NCBI GenBank assembly: GCA_963836015.1
Contig: CAWIIF010000012.1
Span: forward strand, 173,961-237,960
Origin: CAWCDJ01 sp963836015
Lineage (GTDB): Bacteria; Acidobacteriota; Terriglobia; Bryobacterales; Bryobacteraceae
DNA: 64,000 nt
Reading direction: 5' to 3'
In this document: positions 52,658-61,552 of the stretch, in pieces
How the letters are laid out: each line of letters starts with the position of its first letter
How positions within the stretch are numbered: the stretch's first letter is position 1
Position numbers and translations under genes: made by a program
Notes under the pieces: model-generated
What the model was told of the DNA's origin: nothing
The model's database searches: none
The model's input: the letters and a program-made list of their open reading frames with translations, nothing else

Positions 52658-55114
52658 TTGAAAACAGCCAGTGTTCTGGCTTGTTGCCTTCTTTTAATCC
52701 CTCTGATCGGTACGGGACTGAGGTCCGATCCGAAAGTCAGGGCGAAGCCCCTGCCCGACACTGCGGAAAGATCTGCACGCCGAAAAAGTCTGCAAGACCA
52801 ACTCGTGGCCGGATGGGGACTGTTCAAAGCAGGGCGGTACGAACTAGCCAGGGACCAATTCGAGCGTGTGCAGCGTGCGGCCATGGTGCCCCTTGACCCA
52901 TATGTTGAGACTCGCGCCGTCGCGAATATCGGCGGATGTTGGTTTGCGCTACACCGGTACCGGCTGGCGCTCAGGTCGTTTGTGAAGGCGCAAGGTCTGG
53001 CGGAAAAGAACGGAGACTCCAGCGCGGCGGCGGCGCTCGAAGCGAACGTGGCATCGCTTTATTCCGAATTGGGAGAGCTGGATGCCGCGGTCGGCTGGTT
53101 GGAAAAGAGCATGTCATCGTGGACCGGCAAAGAGCGCGCCGCGCACCTGCCTCAATTGGAATTCGAAATGGCTTCGCTGCGTGCTCGCGAGGGCCGCGCG
53201 CCCGAAGCCGGCGAACTGTTCCGGAAAGGGATCGAGGCGGCTGCCGCGGCAGGCGACCAGGCCCTGGTCGCGATCGGCTGCAACAAACTGGGTGAGGAAC
53301 GCCTGCGGGCCGGCCACCCGGACGACGCCGAAGGCCCGTTTCTTCAAGCCTATTACATAAGGAAGCTGAACCATCTGCCGCTGGAGGGCTCGTACACCAA
53401 TCTGGGCCGATTGCGGCTGGCGCAGGGGGATATCGACTCGGCTTCGGCCCTCCTGGATCGTGCCGTGGAACTCTCGGAGCGGTCGCCGGGGGCCATGCCT
53501 CCGTGGGATGCCTACCTGGCGCGCGGCGAAGTCCACCTGGCGCAGGCCCGCTTTGGGGACGCCCTGGCGGATCTTCGGGCCGCGATGCGGCTGGCGCGGG
53601 CGTGGCGCTGGTCGCTGCCGGCCGACGACGCAAGCCACGTCGGTGCGGAGGGTATCCTGGACCGGATCTACTCCCGGCTGGTGGAAGCGGGCAACCGGCT
53701 CTATTTGCAAACCGGCGACCGGAACCTGCTGCGCGAAACTTTCGAGGCCAGCGAAGAGAACCGGGCCATGAGCCTGCGGATGCTGGTCCAGGACCGGCAG
53801 GACGCAGAGGCGGACCTCCCGCCCGCGTACTGGGAGGCCATCGCCCGGCTGCAGCGAGCCGAGGTGAACGCCCTGCGCGGCGGTAAGCCGGGCGACCGGG
53901 AAGCGGTGGACGCCGCGCGGGCGGAATGGATCCGCGTAGAGGCTTCGGCATCGCCGCATCGGGAATCCCTGCCCACGGAATCGCTCGAAGCCCTGCGCAC
54001 GGCTCTCGATTCCGAAACGGCCCTGGTGAGTGTGCGGCTGGGCGACTCCGCTTCCTGGATGTGGGCGGTGGACGGGGACGGGTTGGAACTTTACCGGCTG
54101 CCCGGGCGGGCGGAAATCCAATCCCTGGCGGCCATCGCGGGGCGCGACATTCGGGAGAGCCGGGCGGATTCCGACGCGCCGGCCAGAATCTACCGGATGC
54201 TTTTCGAGCCGCTGGCGGCCCGATTCCGAGACAAATCCCGCTGGCTGCTGGCCCTCGATCCCGGCCTGCTCGATCTGCCGGTAGCCGCGCTCGAAATGGA
54301 AGCGGGGCCGCGTCCTGTATATGTCGCCGAGCGCCACATCGTCCAGATGATCCCCGGCGCGGGCTTCTGGCTGCAGACCGCGGCGCGGCGGACCCAGGTG
54401 GAAACGGGCCGGCTGTTCCTGGGAGTCGGCGACCCGATCTACAACGCGGCCGATCCGAGACTGCCGCGGACCGCCGCCGAGCCGGAGCCGCGCAAGGCGT
54501 CGCGGTGGTCGCTGTTTGCGGGCACGCCGGAACGGAATGCCGCATTGACGCTGCCGAGGCTGGTAGGGAGCGGAGTCGAAGTGGACCGGTGTGCGCGCAT
54601 CTGGAACGGCGAGAGCATCCTCCTGAAGGGTCCGGAAGCGTCCGGTGAAATGGTGCGGGATGCCCTGCGGCGCGATCCGGCCGTGGCGCATTTCGCCGTC
54701 CATTTTCTCGAATCTGCCCAGCCCCGCCGGCACGGGATGATGGCCCTGGGGATGGCGAATGGGCACGAGCCGGAGCTGATCGCGCCGGCGGAGATTTCCC
54801 ACTGGCGGATCGGCGCCGGCCTGGTGGTGATGAGCGGGTGCGACTCCGCGGAGGGAGCGGCGCTTCCGGGAACCGGGCTGATGGGCTTGACCCGCGCGTG
54901 GCTGATCGCCGGGGCGAAATCGGTGCTGGCCAGCCGGTGGGCGACGCGCGACGATGACGGCGCCCTGTTCGCAGCGTTTTATCGCGAATACGGCGAGGGA
55001 TCGCTCACGGATGCGGCTTCCGCCCTCAGCCGGACGCAGACCAGCATGATTCGCGAAGGGGGATGGCGCGCCCGCCCGGCCTATTGGGGCGCCTGGTTCG
55101 TGGTGGGGGATTGA
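52658..55114 (+). CDS. TPR-CHAT caspase-like protease
   Basis: About 818 residues. A hydrophobic N-terminus (SVLACCLLLIPLIGTG) suggests a lipid-like or membrane anchor. TPR repeats fill about residues 40-340 (for example FKAGRYELARDQFERV and LGELDAAVGWLEKS). A linker follows, then a C-terminal CHAT peptidase domain (about 480-815) with catalytic His682 in HFAVH and Cys728 in MSGCDSAEG, and the CHAT signature LMGLTRAWLIAGAKSVLASR. The TTG start at 52658 follows GGAG (52646-52649) by eight bases. The stop overlaps the sigma-factor start (TGATG), so protease and sigma factor are made together. Confidence 0.85.
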   Translation: MKTASVLACCLLLIPLIGTGLRSDPKVRAKPLPDTAERSARRKSLQDQLVAGWGLFKAGRYELARDQFERVQRAAMVPLDPYVETRAVANIGGCWFALHRYRLALRSFVKAQGLAEKNGDSSAAAALEANVASLYSELGELDAAVGWLEKSMSSWTGKERAAHLPQLEFEMASLRAREGRAPEAGELFRKGIEAAAAAGDQALVAIGCNKLGEERLRAGHPDDAEGPFLQAYYIRKLNHLPLEGSYTNLGRLRLAQGDIDSASALLDRAVELSERSPGAMPPWDAYLARGEVHLAQARFGDALADLRAAMRLARAWRWSLPADDASHVGAEGILDRIYSRLVEAGNRLYLQTGDRNLLRETFEASEENRAMSLRMLVQDRQDAEADLPPAYWEAIARLQRAEVNALRGGKPGDREAVDAARAEWIRVEASASPHRESLPTESLEALRTALDSETALVSVRLGDSASWMWAVDGDGLELYRLPGRAEIQSLAAIAGRDIRESRADSDAPARIYRMLFEPLAARFRDKSRWLLALDPGLLDLPVAALEMEAGPRPVYVAERHIVQMIPGAGFWLQTAARRTQVETGRLFLGVGDPIYNAADPRLPRTAAEPEPRKASRWSLFAGTPERNAALTLPRLVGSGVEVDRCARIWNGESILLKGPEASGEMVRDALRRDPAVAHFAVHFLESAQPRRHGMMALGMANGHEPELIAPAEISHWRIGAGLVVMSGCDSAEGAALPGTGLMGLTRAWLIAGAKSVLASRWATRDDDGALFAAFYREYGEGSLTDAASALSRTQTSMIREGGWRARPAYWGAWFVVGD

Positions 55115-55734
55115 TGAGCTTCGAGATCGAGCCCGATGTCGAATCACGGCCGGCTGTCGTCGAACCCTCCTGGGTCGATCTGGTCCACGGCGTTCAGGCC
55201 GGCGACCAAGCCCGTATTCAGGAGCTCTACGAGCTCTTCTCGAAGGGCGTGCGCTTCCAGTTGTACCGCCAGCTCGGGCCGCAGGACCTGGACGACCGGG
55301 TTCACGACGTCTTCCTGATCATCATGCAGTCGATCCAGCGCGGCGATCTGCGCGAGCCGGAGCGGCTCATGGGATACGTCCGCACGGTGGTGCGCCGCCA
55401 GGTCGCCGCGCATATCGACCTGACTGTGCAGGCGCGCCGCAACCAGACCGAGCTGGAGTACGGCATGGTCCTCTCCGACCGCCGGCCGAGCGCCGAACAC
55501 CGTCTGATCGACGAGCAGCACCACGAACTGGCGCTGCGGGTGCTCAACAGCCTGCATCAGCGCGAGCGGGAGGTGCTGGTCCGCTTCTATCTGAAAGAGC
55601 AGAAGGCCGAGCAGATCTGCCGCGAGATGGGGCTCACGGAGACCCAGTTCCGCCTCACCAAGTCGCGTGCCAAGGCGCGGTTCAGCGAACTCGCCAAGAA
55701 CCGCCTGTCGCGCCGCAAAGGCTTCCAGACCTAG
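55114..55734 (+). CDS. Sigma-70 family RNA polymerase sigma factor coupled to CHAT protease
   Basis: A 206-residue ECF-like sigma factor. Region 2 includes DLDDRVHDVFLIIMQSIQRG and ERLMGYVRTVVRRQVAAH; region 4 the helix-turn-helix KAEQICREMGLTETQFRLTK. A 20-residue acidic N-terminal extension (MSFEIEPDVESRPAVVEPSW) precedes region 2, a place where proteolysis or anti-sigma binding could act. The ATG overlaps the CHAT stop. No anti-sigma gene is visible, unlike the 8051-8900 pair. The CHAT protein may control it, but that is inference. Confidence 0.87.
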   Translation: MSFEIEPDVESRPAVVEPSWVDLVHGVQAGDQARIQELYELFSKGVRFQLYRQLGPQDLDDRVHDVFLIIMQSIQRGDLREPERLMGYVRTVVRRQVAAHIDLTVQARRNQTELEYGMVLSDRRPSAEHRLIDEQHHELALRVLNSLHQREREVLVRFYLKEQKAEQICREMGLTETQFRLTKSRAKARFSELAKNRLSRRKGFQT

Positions 55735-55747
55735 AAAGAGCCTCCGG

Positions 55748-56431
55748 CTAGAAGTAGTCGCGCAGGTCGCCGAAGCGGTCCAACTGCAGGAGCCGCCCCG
55801 TCCCGGGACGGATTTCCTGCTTCTCCAGCACCCAGGTATGGGCATGGGGCACGAACACGGCGTTCAGCCCCGCCTCCATGGCCGGATTGACGTCGGACTT
55901 CGGACTGTTCCCGATCATCCATGTGCTGTTCGGTGTCATGCCGCGTTGTTCCACCAGCAGGTGGTAGGCCTGGGCGTCCTTCTCCTTCACGATCGCAGTG
56001 TGGCCGAAATAGACGCCCAGGCCGGAGCGGTCGATCTTCAACTTCTGCTCCTCGGGGTGCCCCTTGGTGAATAGCGTCAGATCGTGGCGGCCGGCCAGGT
56101 ACTCGAGCGTTTCGGCCACGCCATCGATAACTTGCATGGGACACTCCAGGATGCGCTCCGCGAACCCCAGCACGGTCTTCAGGTCCTCTTCCTGCACGGC
56201 CCGCTCCGCCAGGTTTTCGTAGGTCTGCCTCAGGTTGCGTCCGAAGTTGAGCGAGCCGTAGCCGTGAATTTTGGCGTTGGCGGCTTCGATCTCGTCCAGC
56301 ACATCGCGGATCTGCAGGGCGGAGAGAGAGGAATGGTCCAGGAACGCCACGAAATCCTCGAAGGCCCGCTCGAAGTAGATATTGTTCTCCCAGAGGGTGT
56401 CGTCGGCATCGATAATCAGGAACTGTCGCAT
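55748..56431 (-). CDS. HAD-superfamily hydrolase
   Basis: A 227-residue phosphatase-like protein. The HAD motif I is IIDADDTLWENN (Asp nucleophile at about 8), motif II is TLFTKGHP and motif IV MIGNSPKSDVNPAMEAGLNA. The cap is helical (C1). These proteins dephosphorylate small phosphometabolites; the substrate is unknown. ATG at 56431 overlaps the TonB-like stop (TGATG); another ATG at 56434 is possible. It is the last gene of a Lon-N, TonB, HAD operon. Confidence 0.85.
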   Translation of the reverse strand: MRQFLIIDADDTLWENNIYFERAFEDFVAFLDHSSLSALQIRDVLDEIEAANAKIHGYGSLNFGRNLRQTYENLAERAVQEEDLKTVLGFAERILECPMQVIDGVAETLEYLAGRHDLTLFTKGHPEEQKLKIDRSGLGVYFGHTAIVKEKDAQAYHLLVEQRGMTPNSTWMIGNSPKSDVNPAMEAGLNAVFVPHAHTWVLEKQEIRPGTGRLLQLDRFGDLRDYF

Positions 56432-57903
56432 CATTTGGATGGTTTGGGGGCAAGGCGGAATGGAATTTCGAACACGGCGTCCACATCCACGGGAACGCCA
56501 TTGCGGCGGGCGGGCTCGAACACCCACTTTCCCAGGGCCTCCGCCGAGCTCTGGTCGAGCCGGGCATCCAGGCTCTTCAGCAGGACGATGTGATCCATGC
56601 GCCCATCCTTGCGGATCACGGCGAAGAGCCGCACGTTTCCTTCGATGTGCTCGGCGGCGGCCGAGGGGATGTATTTCGGATCTACCTTGCGCAGCGGCAC
56701 CGGCGCCTGCATGCTTTCCCGCGAGGCGTTCGCCTCATGCTCGGCGAACCAGACCATCCAGCTTCCCGAATAGCTCGTGATATTGGGCATCTGGATAGCC
56801 ACAGTGTACACGTAGCGGCCGCGCAGCACGGTCTCGAGCGATTCTCCCGCATGCGGCGTCGGAGCCGGCGGCGGCGTGGTGGGGATGTGCGCGCCGGCTG
56901 ACAGTCTCTCACGCGTGAAGGGGACGATCCGGCCCACCATGGTAGGCTGCCCGTCCGTGTTGCCGCCGCGCGCGAGCAGGCCCGGCACCTGCAAGGTCGA
57001 AGTGGTGGCCGTGCCGGTTCCCCCCTCGGTGCGCAGAGCCGGTCCGGCCGAGAACCCCGCCTCGCGCGAGCCGGGCGGTTGCGGAATGTCGGGAGTCACC
57101 GCCGGATTCAGTCCGGCGATCGCGAGCGAGGCTTCGGTGGAACTAGGCGGGCCGGAAACCGCCGGGGCCGCGGGAAGGGCGGCCGGGCCGCTCGTCTTCG
57201 GGCCGGTCTCCGCCGGCCGCGCGAAAGCCCGCACCGGTGCGGACATCGCGGAGGAGTCGAGCGCGGGGGCCCCACCCATGAGGGGCGCGGCAGCGACCGC
57301 GGGCGCCTCGGGCAGGGCAGGGGCCGCGGGCACGATTCGCGCTGCCGGCGGAGCCGTAAAGCCCCGGACCGGTCCGGCCGGACCCTCCGGCGGGAGGGAG
57401 AGAGAATGGCGGTCGAGGGCCGCCGCGATTTCCGGCGCCTGCGGAAGAAGCGGACCGGGCGTCGCGGCGGCGCGCTGCGCGGGGGGCGGGGTGAACGCCC
57501 GGACCGGTTGGGGCGCAGTCGTCACAGCGACCACGTTGGGCAGGGGGAGCGGTTTGGGAGGATGCACCTCGGGCGCCGGCGTCCAGATCATCTGCGGCGG
57601 GCGATCGTCCTCCTTTTTCCCGGCCACGAGCGTCTGGCTGAATTTGAAACGGGCGCGCGGCGGCCGCGGATCGCGCGGTCCGGCGGGTGTCACGTCCGGC
57701 AGCCGGTTGCGCAGGCTATACCAGACGATGCGATGTTCGCTCGGACGGATCTCCATGTCATAAAGGGAGCGCCGCGGCTCCGGCGGCAAACTCGCGGAGC
57801 CAAACGCCAGCCACGCCAGAATCGCGCCGTGCACCAGGCCGGAGAAGGAAAATGATCCCCAGGTTCCCAGGCGCCCGCGTTTACCGCGAATGACGACCCT
57901 CAT
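56431..57903 (-). CDS. TonB-like energy transducer with Pro-rich repeats
   Basis: A 490-residue protein with an N-terminal signal/anchor helix (about 16-37), a very long Pro/Ala-rich linker and a C-terminal TonB domain (about 400-485, EGNVRLFAVIRKDGRMDHIV and LGKWVFEPARRNGVPVDVD). Three 45-residue repeats occupy residues 133-267, each starting PVRAF or PVRGF. It would carry proton-motive energy across the periplasm to outer-membrane receptors; ExbB/ExbD are not adjacent. The extended linker is far longer than in E. coli TonB. Confidence 0.82.
   Translation of the reverse strand: MRVVIRGKRGRLGTWGSFSFSGLVHGAILAWLAFGSASLPPEPRRSLYDMEIRPSEHRIVWYSLRNRLPDVTPAGPRDPRPPRARFKFSQTLVAGKKEDDRPPQMIWTPAPEVHPPKPLPLPNVVAVTTAPQPVRAFTPPPAQRAAATPGPLLPQAPEIAAALDRHSLSLPPEGPAGPVRGFTAPPAARIVPAAPALPEAPAVAAAPLMGGAPALDSSAMSAPVRAFARPAETGPKTSGPAALPAAPAVSGPPSSTEASLAIAGLNPAVTPDIPQPPGSREAGFSAGPALRTEGGTGTATTSTLQVPGLLARGGNTDGQPTMVGRIVPFTRERLSAGAHIPTTPPPAPTPHAGESLETVLRGRYVYTVAIQMPNITSYSGSWMVWFAEHEANASRESMQAPVPLRKVDPKYIPSAAAEHIEGNVRLFAVIRKDGRMDHIVLLKSLDARLDQSSAEALGKWVFEPARRNGVPVDVDAVFEIPFRLAPKPSK
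57103..57507 (-). repeat. Three 135-bp coding repeats in the TonB-like gene
   Basis: Residues 133-177, 178-222 and 223-267 each start with PVRAF, PVRGF and PVRAF and share spacing of Ala/Pro blocks (for example PLLPQAPEI, PALPEAPAV, AALPAAPAV). They make up 135-bp degenerate tandem repeats in the periplasmic linker. Confidence 0.7.
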
Positions 57904-57909
57904 GCCGCC

Positions 57910-58539
57910 TCAGAGGCCCGAGGGTTTGTGGCCGAAGCCGTTGGTCGGCGCCAGCTCTTTCATCCGCTCGATGGTCTTCTGACGCGGGATGTATTCGGAA
58001 AGAAACTGGTTGAGCTGCTGCAGCCGCCGGGTCTCGGAGCGCTGCCGCAACAGGGCGCTCAGAAAGTCCAGGTCCGGAACTCCCTGTGCCAGTTGGAAAC
58101 TGACCTGCGGGTCGTTCAGGTCCGGTTGCGCTTCGTCCCTGGCCGATTCCAGGGAGGATAGCTGCCGGTACTGGTTGAACGCCTTGTCGCGCAGTTCGGG
58201 CGAGGGCTGCGAGAAATCGTCGTCGTCGAAAAACGACACCTCGCCCTGCAAGTACTCCTTCTCCTCGTTCAGGGAGAGAATCTCGAACCGGCGCTTGCCC
58301 CGCGTCAGGATGTCCATTCTCCCATCCGGGTACATGTGCAGGACCTTCTCGACGGTGACGGAGCAGCCGGCGTTCACGATGCCTTCGTCCTTGGCCAGAA
58401 CCACGCCGAATTCAGAGCTGTCGCGGATAGCCTCGCCCACCATTTCCTTGTAGCGATCCTCAAAAATATGCAGGGGCAGCGGGGTCCTGGGGAAGACCAC
58501 GACCTGCAGCGGAAACAGCGGGAGCAGCCGCGAAGGCAT
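57910..58539 (-). CDS. Lon-protease N-terminal-domain protein
   Basis: A 209-residue protein consisting of only the substrate-recognition domain of Lon (PUA-like), beginning SRLLPLFPLQVVVFPRTPLP. It has no AAA+ or protease domain. Such stand-alone proteins are common in bacteria; a chaperone-like or adaptor role is inferred. It heads the minus-strand operon with the TonB-like and HAD genes, six bases from the TonB-like start. ATG at 58539 fits family length. Confidence 0.85.
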   Translation of the reverse strand: MPSRLLPLFPLQVVVFPRTPLPLHIFEDRYKEMVGEAIRDSSEFGVVLAKDEGIVNAGCSVTVEKVLHMYPDGRMDILTRGKRRFEILSLNEEKEYLQGEVSFFDDDDFSQPSPELRDKAFNQYRQLSSLESARDEAQPDLNDPQVSFQLAQGVPDLDFLSALLRQRSETRRLQQLNQFLSEYIPRQKTIERMKELAPTNGFGHKPSGL

Positions 58540-58614
58540 GGTACCATTATTGCGTTTCCAGGAGATTTCGGGCAATGATAACTGCGGTCTAATCGCTTCC
58601 AGGCCGCCTGACGC

Positions 58615-59388
58615 ATGCGAATCGATGGCAAAGTCGTACTGATCACCGGAGCGTCGGAAGGTATCGGAGCCGCCTGCGCGGCCGAGTTCGCGCGCGCCGG
58701 GGCGAAGCTCTCCCTGACCGCGCGCTCGGAGGAAGGCTTGCGCCGCGCCGGAGGCGGCGACGCCCTGATCACCGCAGGAGATCTCACCGGCGAAGAGACG
58801 CGCCGCCGCGTGGTCGAGCGGACGATCGAGCGCTTTGGCGGCATCGACATCCTGATCAACAATGCCGGCATCGGTTTCTACCTGCCTTCCTGGAGCGCGC
58901 CGATGGAGCACGCCCGACGGGTCATGGAGCTGAATTTCTTCGCGCTGCTCGGGATGATCCAGCTGGCGGTTCCGCCCATGCGCGCACAGGGCCGCGGGAT
59001 GATCGTCAACGTGGGTTCGATCGGCAGCAAGATGACGCTGCCGTGGATGACTGTCTATAGCGCGTCGAAATACGCGGTGGGCTCGCTCACCGAGGGCCTC
59101 CGGATGGAGTTGAAGCGCGACGGCATTCGCACCATGCTGGTGTGCCCCGGCTACGTGAAGACCGGCTTCCAGCAGCACGTCACGGCCGGCGAGGCGCCGG
59201 AAAAGGTGAAGCGGTCGCGGCGTTTCGCGGTGACCGCCGAAGAGTGCGCCGTGGCCATCCGGCGCGGCGTGGAGCGCGACGCGCGCACCGTATTGAGCCC
59301 CGCCGCCGGATGGATCCTGGTGGGGCTGATGCGCCTCTTTCCGTCGGTGGTCGAGGGGCGAATGGCGGAGATGAATGAAACGGCATGA
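58615..59388 (+). CDS. Short-chain dehydrogenase/reductase
   Basis: A 257-residue classical SDR. Cofactor site TGASEGIGAACAAEF (about 12-26), active site NNAGIGFY and catalytic VYSASKYAVG with Tyr and Lys, with Ser in NVGSIGSK. Substrate is unknown; the C-terminal membrane-associated tail (about 230-250) is mildly hydrophobic. It overlaps aroK by four bases and begins a plus-strand operon with aroK and a glycerate kinase. Confidence 0.88.
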   Translation: MRIDGKVVLITGASEGIGAACAAEFARAGAKLSLTARSEEGLRRAGGGDALITAGDLTGEETRRRVVERTIERFGGIDILINNAGIGFYLPSWSAPMEHARRVMELNFFALLGMIQLAVPPMRAQGRGMIVNVGSIGSKMTLPWMTVYSASKYAVGSLTEGLRMELKRDGIRTMLVCPGYVKTGFQQHVTAGEAPEKVKRSRRFAVTAEECAVAIRRGVERDARTVLSPAAGWILVGLMRLFPSVVEGRMAEMNETA

Positions 59389-59924
59389 ACCTGAGACTGA
59401 AGCGCACTCCCGGCATCTACGTGGTAGGCTTCATGGCCTCGGGCAAGTCGACCGTCGGCCGCCGGCTGGCACACCGGCTGGGCTGGAATTTCTTCGACAC
59501 GGATGACGAAATCGAAGCCGCGGAAGGGTGTACGATAGCGGAGATCTTCGCTGCGCGCGGCGAGCCGGAGTTCCGCCGCATCGAAGGTGAAATCCTGCGG
59601 CAGCACGTGCGATGGATCGAGCGCGGGCGTCCCGCCGTGCTGGCGCTGGGAGGCGGCGCTTTTACCGTGGAATCGAACCGCGAGCTGATCCGGAACAACG
59701 GTATCAGCGTCTGGCTCGACTGTCCCTTCGACCGCGTCCAGAGCCGCCTGCAGGGGGCGCCGCACGGCCCGGTCAGGCCGCTGGCCCAGGACCCCGAGAA
59801 ATTCGCCGCGCTCTTCCACGCGCGCCGCGAGCATTATTGCCTGTCGGACATCCAAATTCCCGTCGAGACCGACGACGCCGACCTGACGGTGGGCGCGATT
59901 CTGGCCGACCCCATGTTCCGATGA
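59385..59924 (+). CDS. aroK: Shikimate kinase
   Basis: A 179-residue P-loop kinase phosphorylating shikimate at O3 on the way to chorismate. Walker A is GFMASGKSTVG (about 15-25), the shikimate-binding motif FFDTDDEIE and GGGAFTVE are present. Length is typical. It overlaps both the SDR gene before it and the glycerate kinase gene after it by four bases. Confidence 0.9.
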   Translation: MNLRLKRTPGIYVVGFMASGKSTVGRRLAHRLGWNFFDTDDEIEAAEGCTIAEIFAARGEPEFRRIEGEILRQHVRWIERGRPAVLALGGGAFTVESNRELIRNNGISVWLDCPFDRVQSRLQGAPHGPVRPLAQDPEKFAALFHARREHYCLSDIQIPVETDDADLTVGAILADPMFR

Positions 59925-61199
59925 CCACCCGCACGATGCGCCGCGACGCCCGCTCGATTTTCCAGGCCTCGCTCGAGGCCGCCGACCCGGCCGATGCCGT
60001 GGCGCGCCACCTGGAGCGCCGGAATTTCTCGCGGTTCCGGAACATCTATGTCGTCGGCGCGGGCAAGGCCGGCGCTTCGATGGCGAAGGCCGCGGAGCGT
60101 GTACTCGGCAAGCGGATCACCGCCGGCCTGATCAACGTCAAGTACGGACACCTTGCCAAATTGCGGCGCATCGAGCTGAACGAAAGCGGCCACCCCCTCC
60201 CGGATGCCCGCGGGGTGGATGGCGCCGCGCGCATCGCCGGCATCGCCACCGGCGCGCAGCAGGACGACCTGGTGGTCTGCCTGATCTCGGGCGGCGCTTC
60301 GGCCCTGCTGCCGCTGCCCGCCTCCGGCATCACGCTCGACGAGAAGCAGGCAGTGACCCGGCAGCTACTGGCCTGCGGCGCCACGATCCACGAGATCAAC
60401 GCCGTCCGCAAGCACATTTCCCGCATCAAAGGCGGCCAGTTGGCGCGCCTGGCCTGGCCGGCCGCCGTGGAAGTCGCTGCTGCTCTCCGACGTGATCGGC
60501 GACGATCTGGACGTGATCGGCTCCGGCCCCACCGCGCCCGATTCCTCCACCTTTGCCCGCGCCGCCGCCATCCTGGAGAAGTACGGCATCGCCGCGCGCG
60601 TTCCTGCGGCGGTGCAGGAGCGGATCGCGCAAGGGATGCGCGGCGCGATCCCCGAGACTCCCAAGCCGGACGATCCGCTCTTCGCGCGGGTGCGGAACGT
60701 GGTGGTGGGAAGCAACCGGCTGGCGCTCCAGGCGGCTGCGCGGCGCGCGCGGGAGCTAGGCTACCGGCCGCTGGTGCTGGCCAGCGGAATCGAAGGCGAG
60801 ACCCGCGAGATCGCCCGCATGCACGCCGCGATCGCGCGCGAGCGGCCCCTGCGTCCGCCCGCCTGCATCATTACCGGAGGCGAGACCACCGTGACGCTAA
60901 AGGGCGACGGCCTGGGCGGCCGCAACCAGGAGTTCGTTCTGGCCGCCGCCATCGATATCGCAGGCTTGCCCGGCACCGTCATCTTCAGCGCGGGCACCGA
61001 CGGCACCGACGGCCCCACCGACGCGGCCGGCGCCATCGCCGACGGAGACACCCTGCGCCGCAATCCGGACGCGCGGGCGTTTCTCGAACGCAACGATTCC
61101 TACCGCTACTTCGAGTCGCTCGGAGACCTGGTGATTACGGGGCCCACCAATACCAACGTGATGGATGTCCGGCTGATCCTGACGGGAGCGGTGCGATGA
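59921..61199 (+). CDS. Glycerate 2-kinase (GlxK/MOFRL type), with an apparent +1 frameshift
   Basis: The two frames join to about 425 residues, the usual family length. Part one has VVGAGKAGASMAKAAERVLG and CLISGGASALLPLP of the DUF4147 N-domain; part two the MOFRL domain with VTLKGDGLGGRNQEF and SAGTDGTDGPTDAAGA. It phosphorylates glycerate. The frame breaks between the Val-Glu codons at 60467-60472 and TCG at 60474; removing one base near 60470-60473 restores the expected VESLLLSDVIGDDLDV. The start overlaps aroK. Confidence 0.85.
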
Positions 61200-61552
61200 G
61201 TTTCTGGCGCCGCGAAGTCATCGATTCCGCGCTCGACCACGAGACCCGCCTGCACATGGAAGAGCAGCAGCAGTGGATCGCGCGGGAGCCCTCGAATCCA
61301 CGTCCCTACTACCACCTGGCGCAGTTCTACCGCATGAATGGGAGGCAGGATACCGCACTCGGGCTGCTGCTCGAAGCCGTGCGGCTGGGGCCGTCGTTCG
61401 CCGACGCGCATGTCTCCCTGGCGGAGATCTACGCGATCCGCGGCGACTACCCCGCCGCCTGGCGACACGCCCGCGCGGCCGAACAGAACGGGAATCCGCA
61501 GGCGGTCGAGCTGCTCACGCGCTACGGGGTGTCAACCGATACTCCAGGCTGA
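61196..61552 (+). CDS. Small TPR-containing protein
   Basis: A 118-residue protein with one to two TPR hairpins (about 35-105): PRPYYHLAQFYRMNGRQDTA and AHVSLAEIYAIRGDYPAAWR. The N-terminus is acidic and rich in Gln/Glu. It follows the glycerate kinase gene with a four-base overlap and may share its mRNA. Its 3' end overlaps that of the convergent dioxygenase gene by 38 bases. Function unknown. Confidence 0.75.
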   Translation: MSFWRREVIDSALDHETRLHMEEQQQWIAREPSNPRPYYHLAQFYRMNGRQDTALGLLLEAVRLGPSFADAHVSLAEIYAIRGDYPAAWRHARAAEQNGNPQAVELLTRYGVSTDTPG

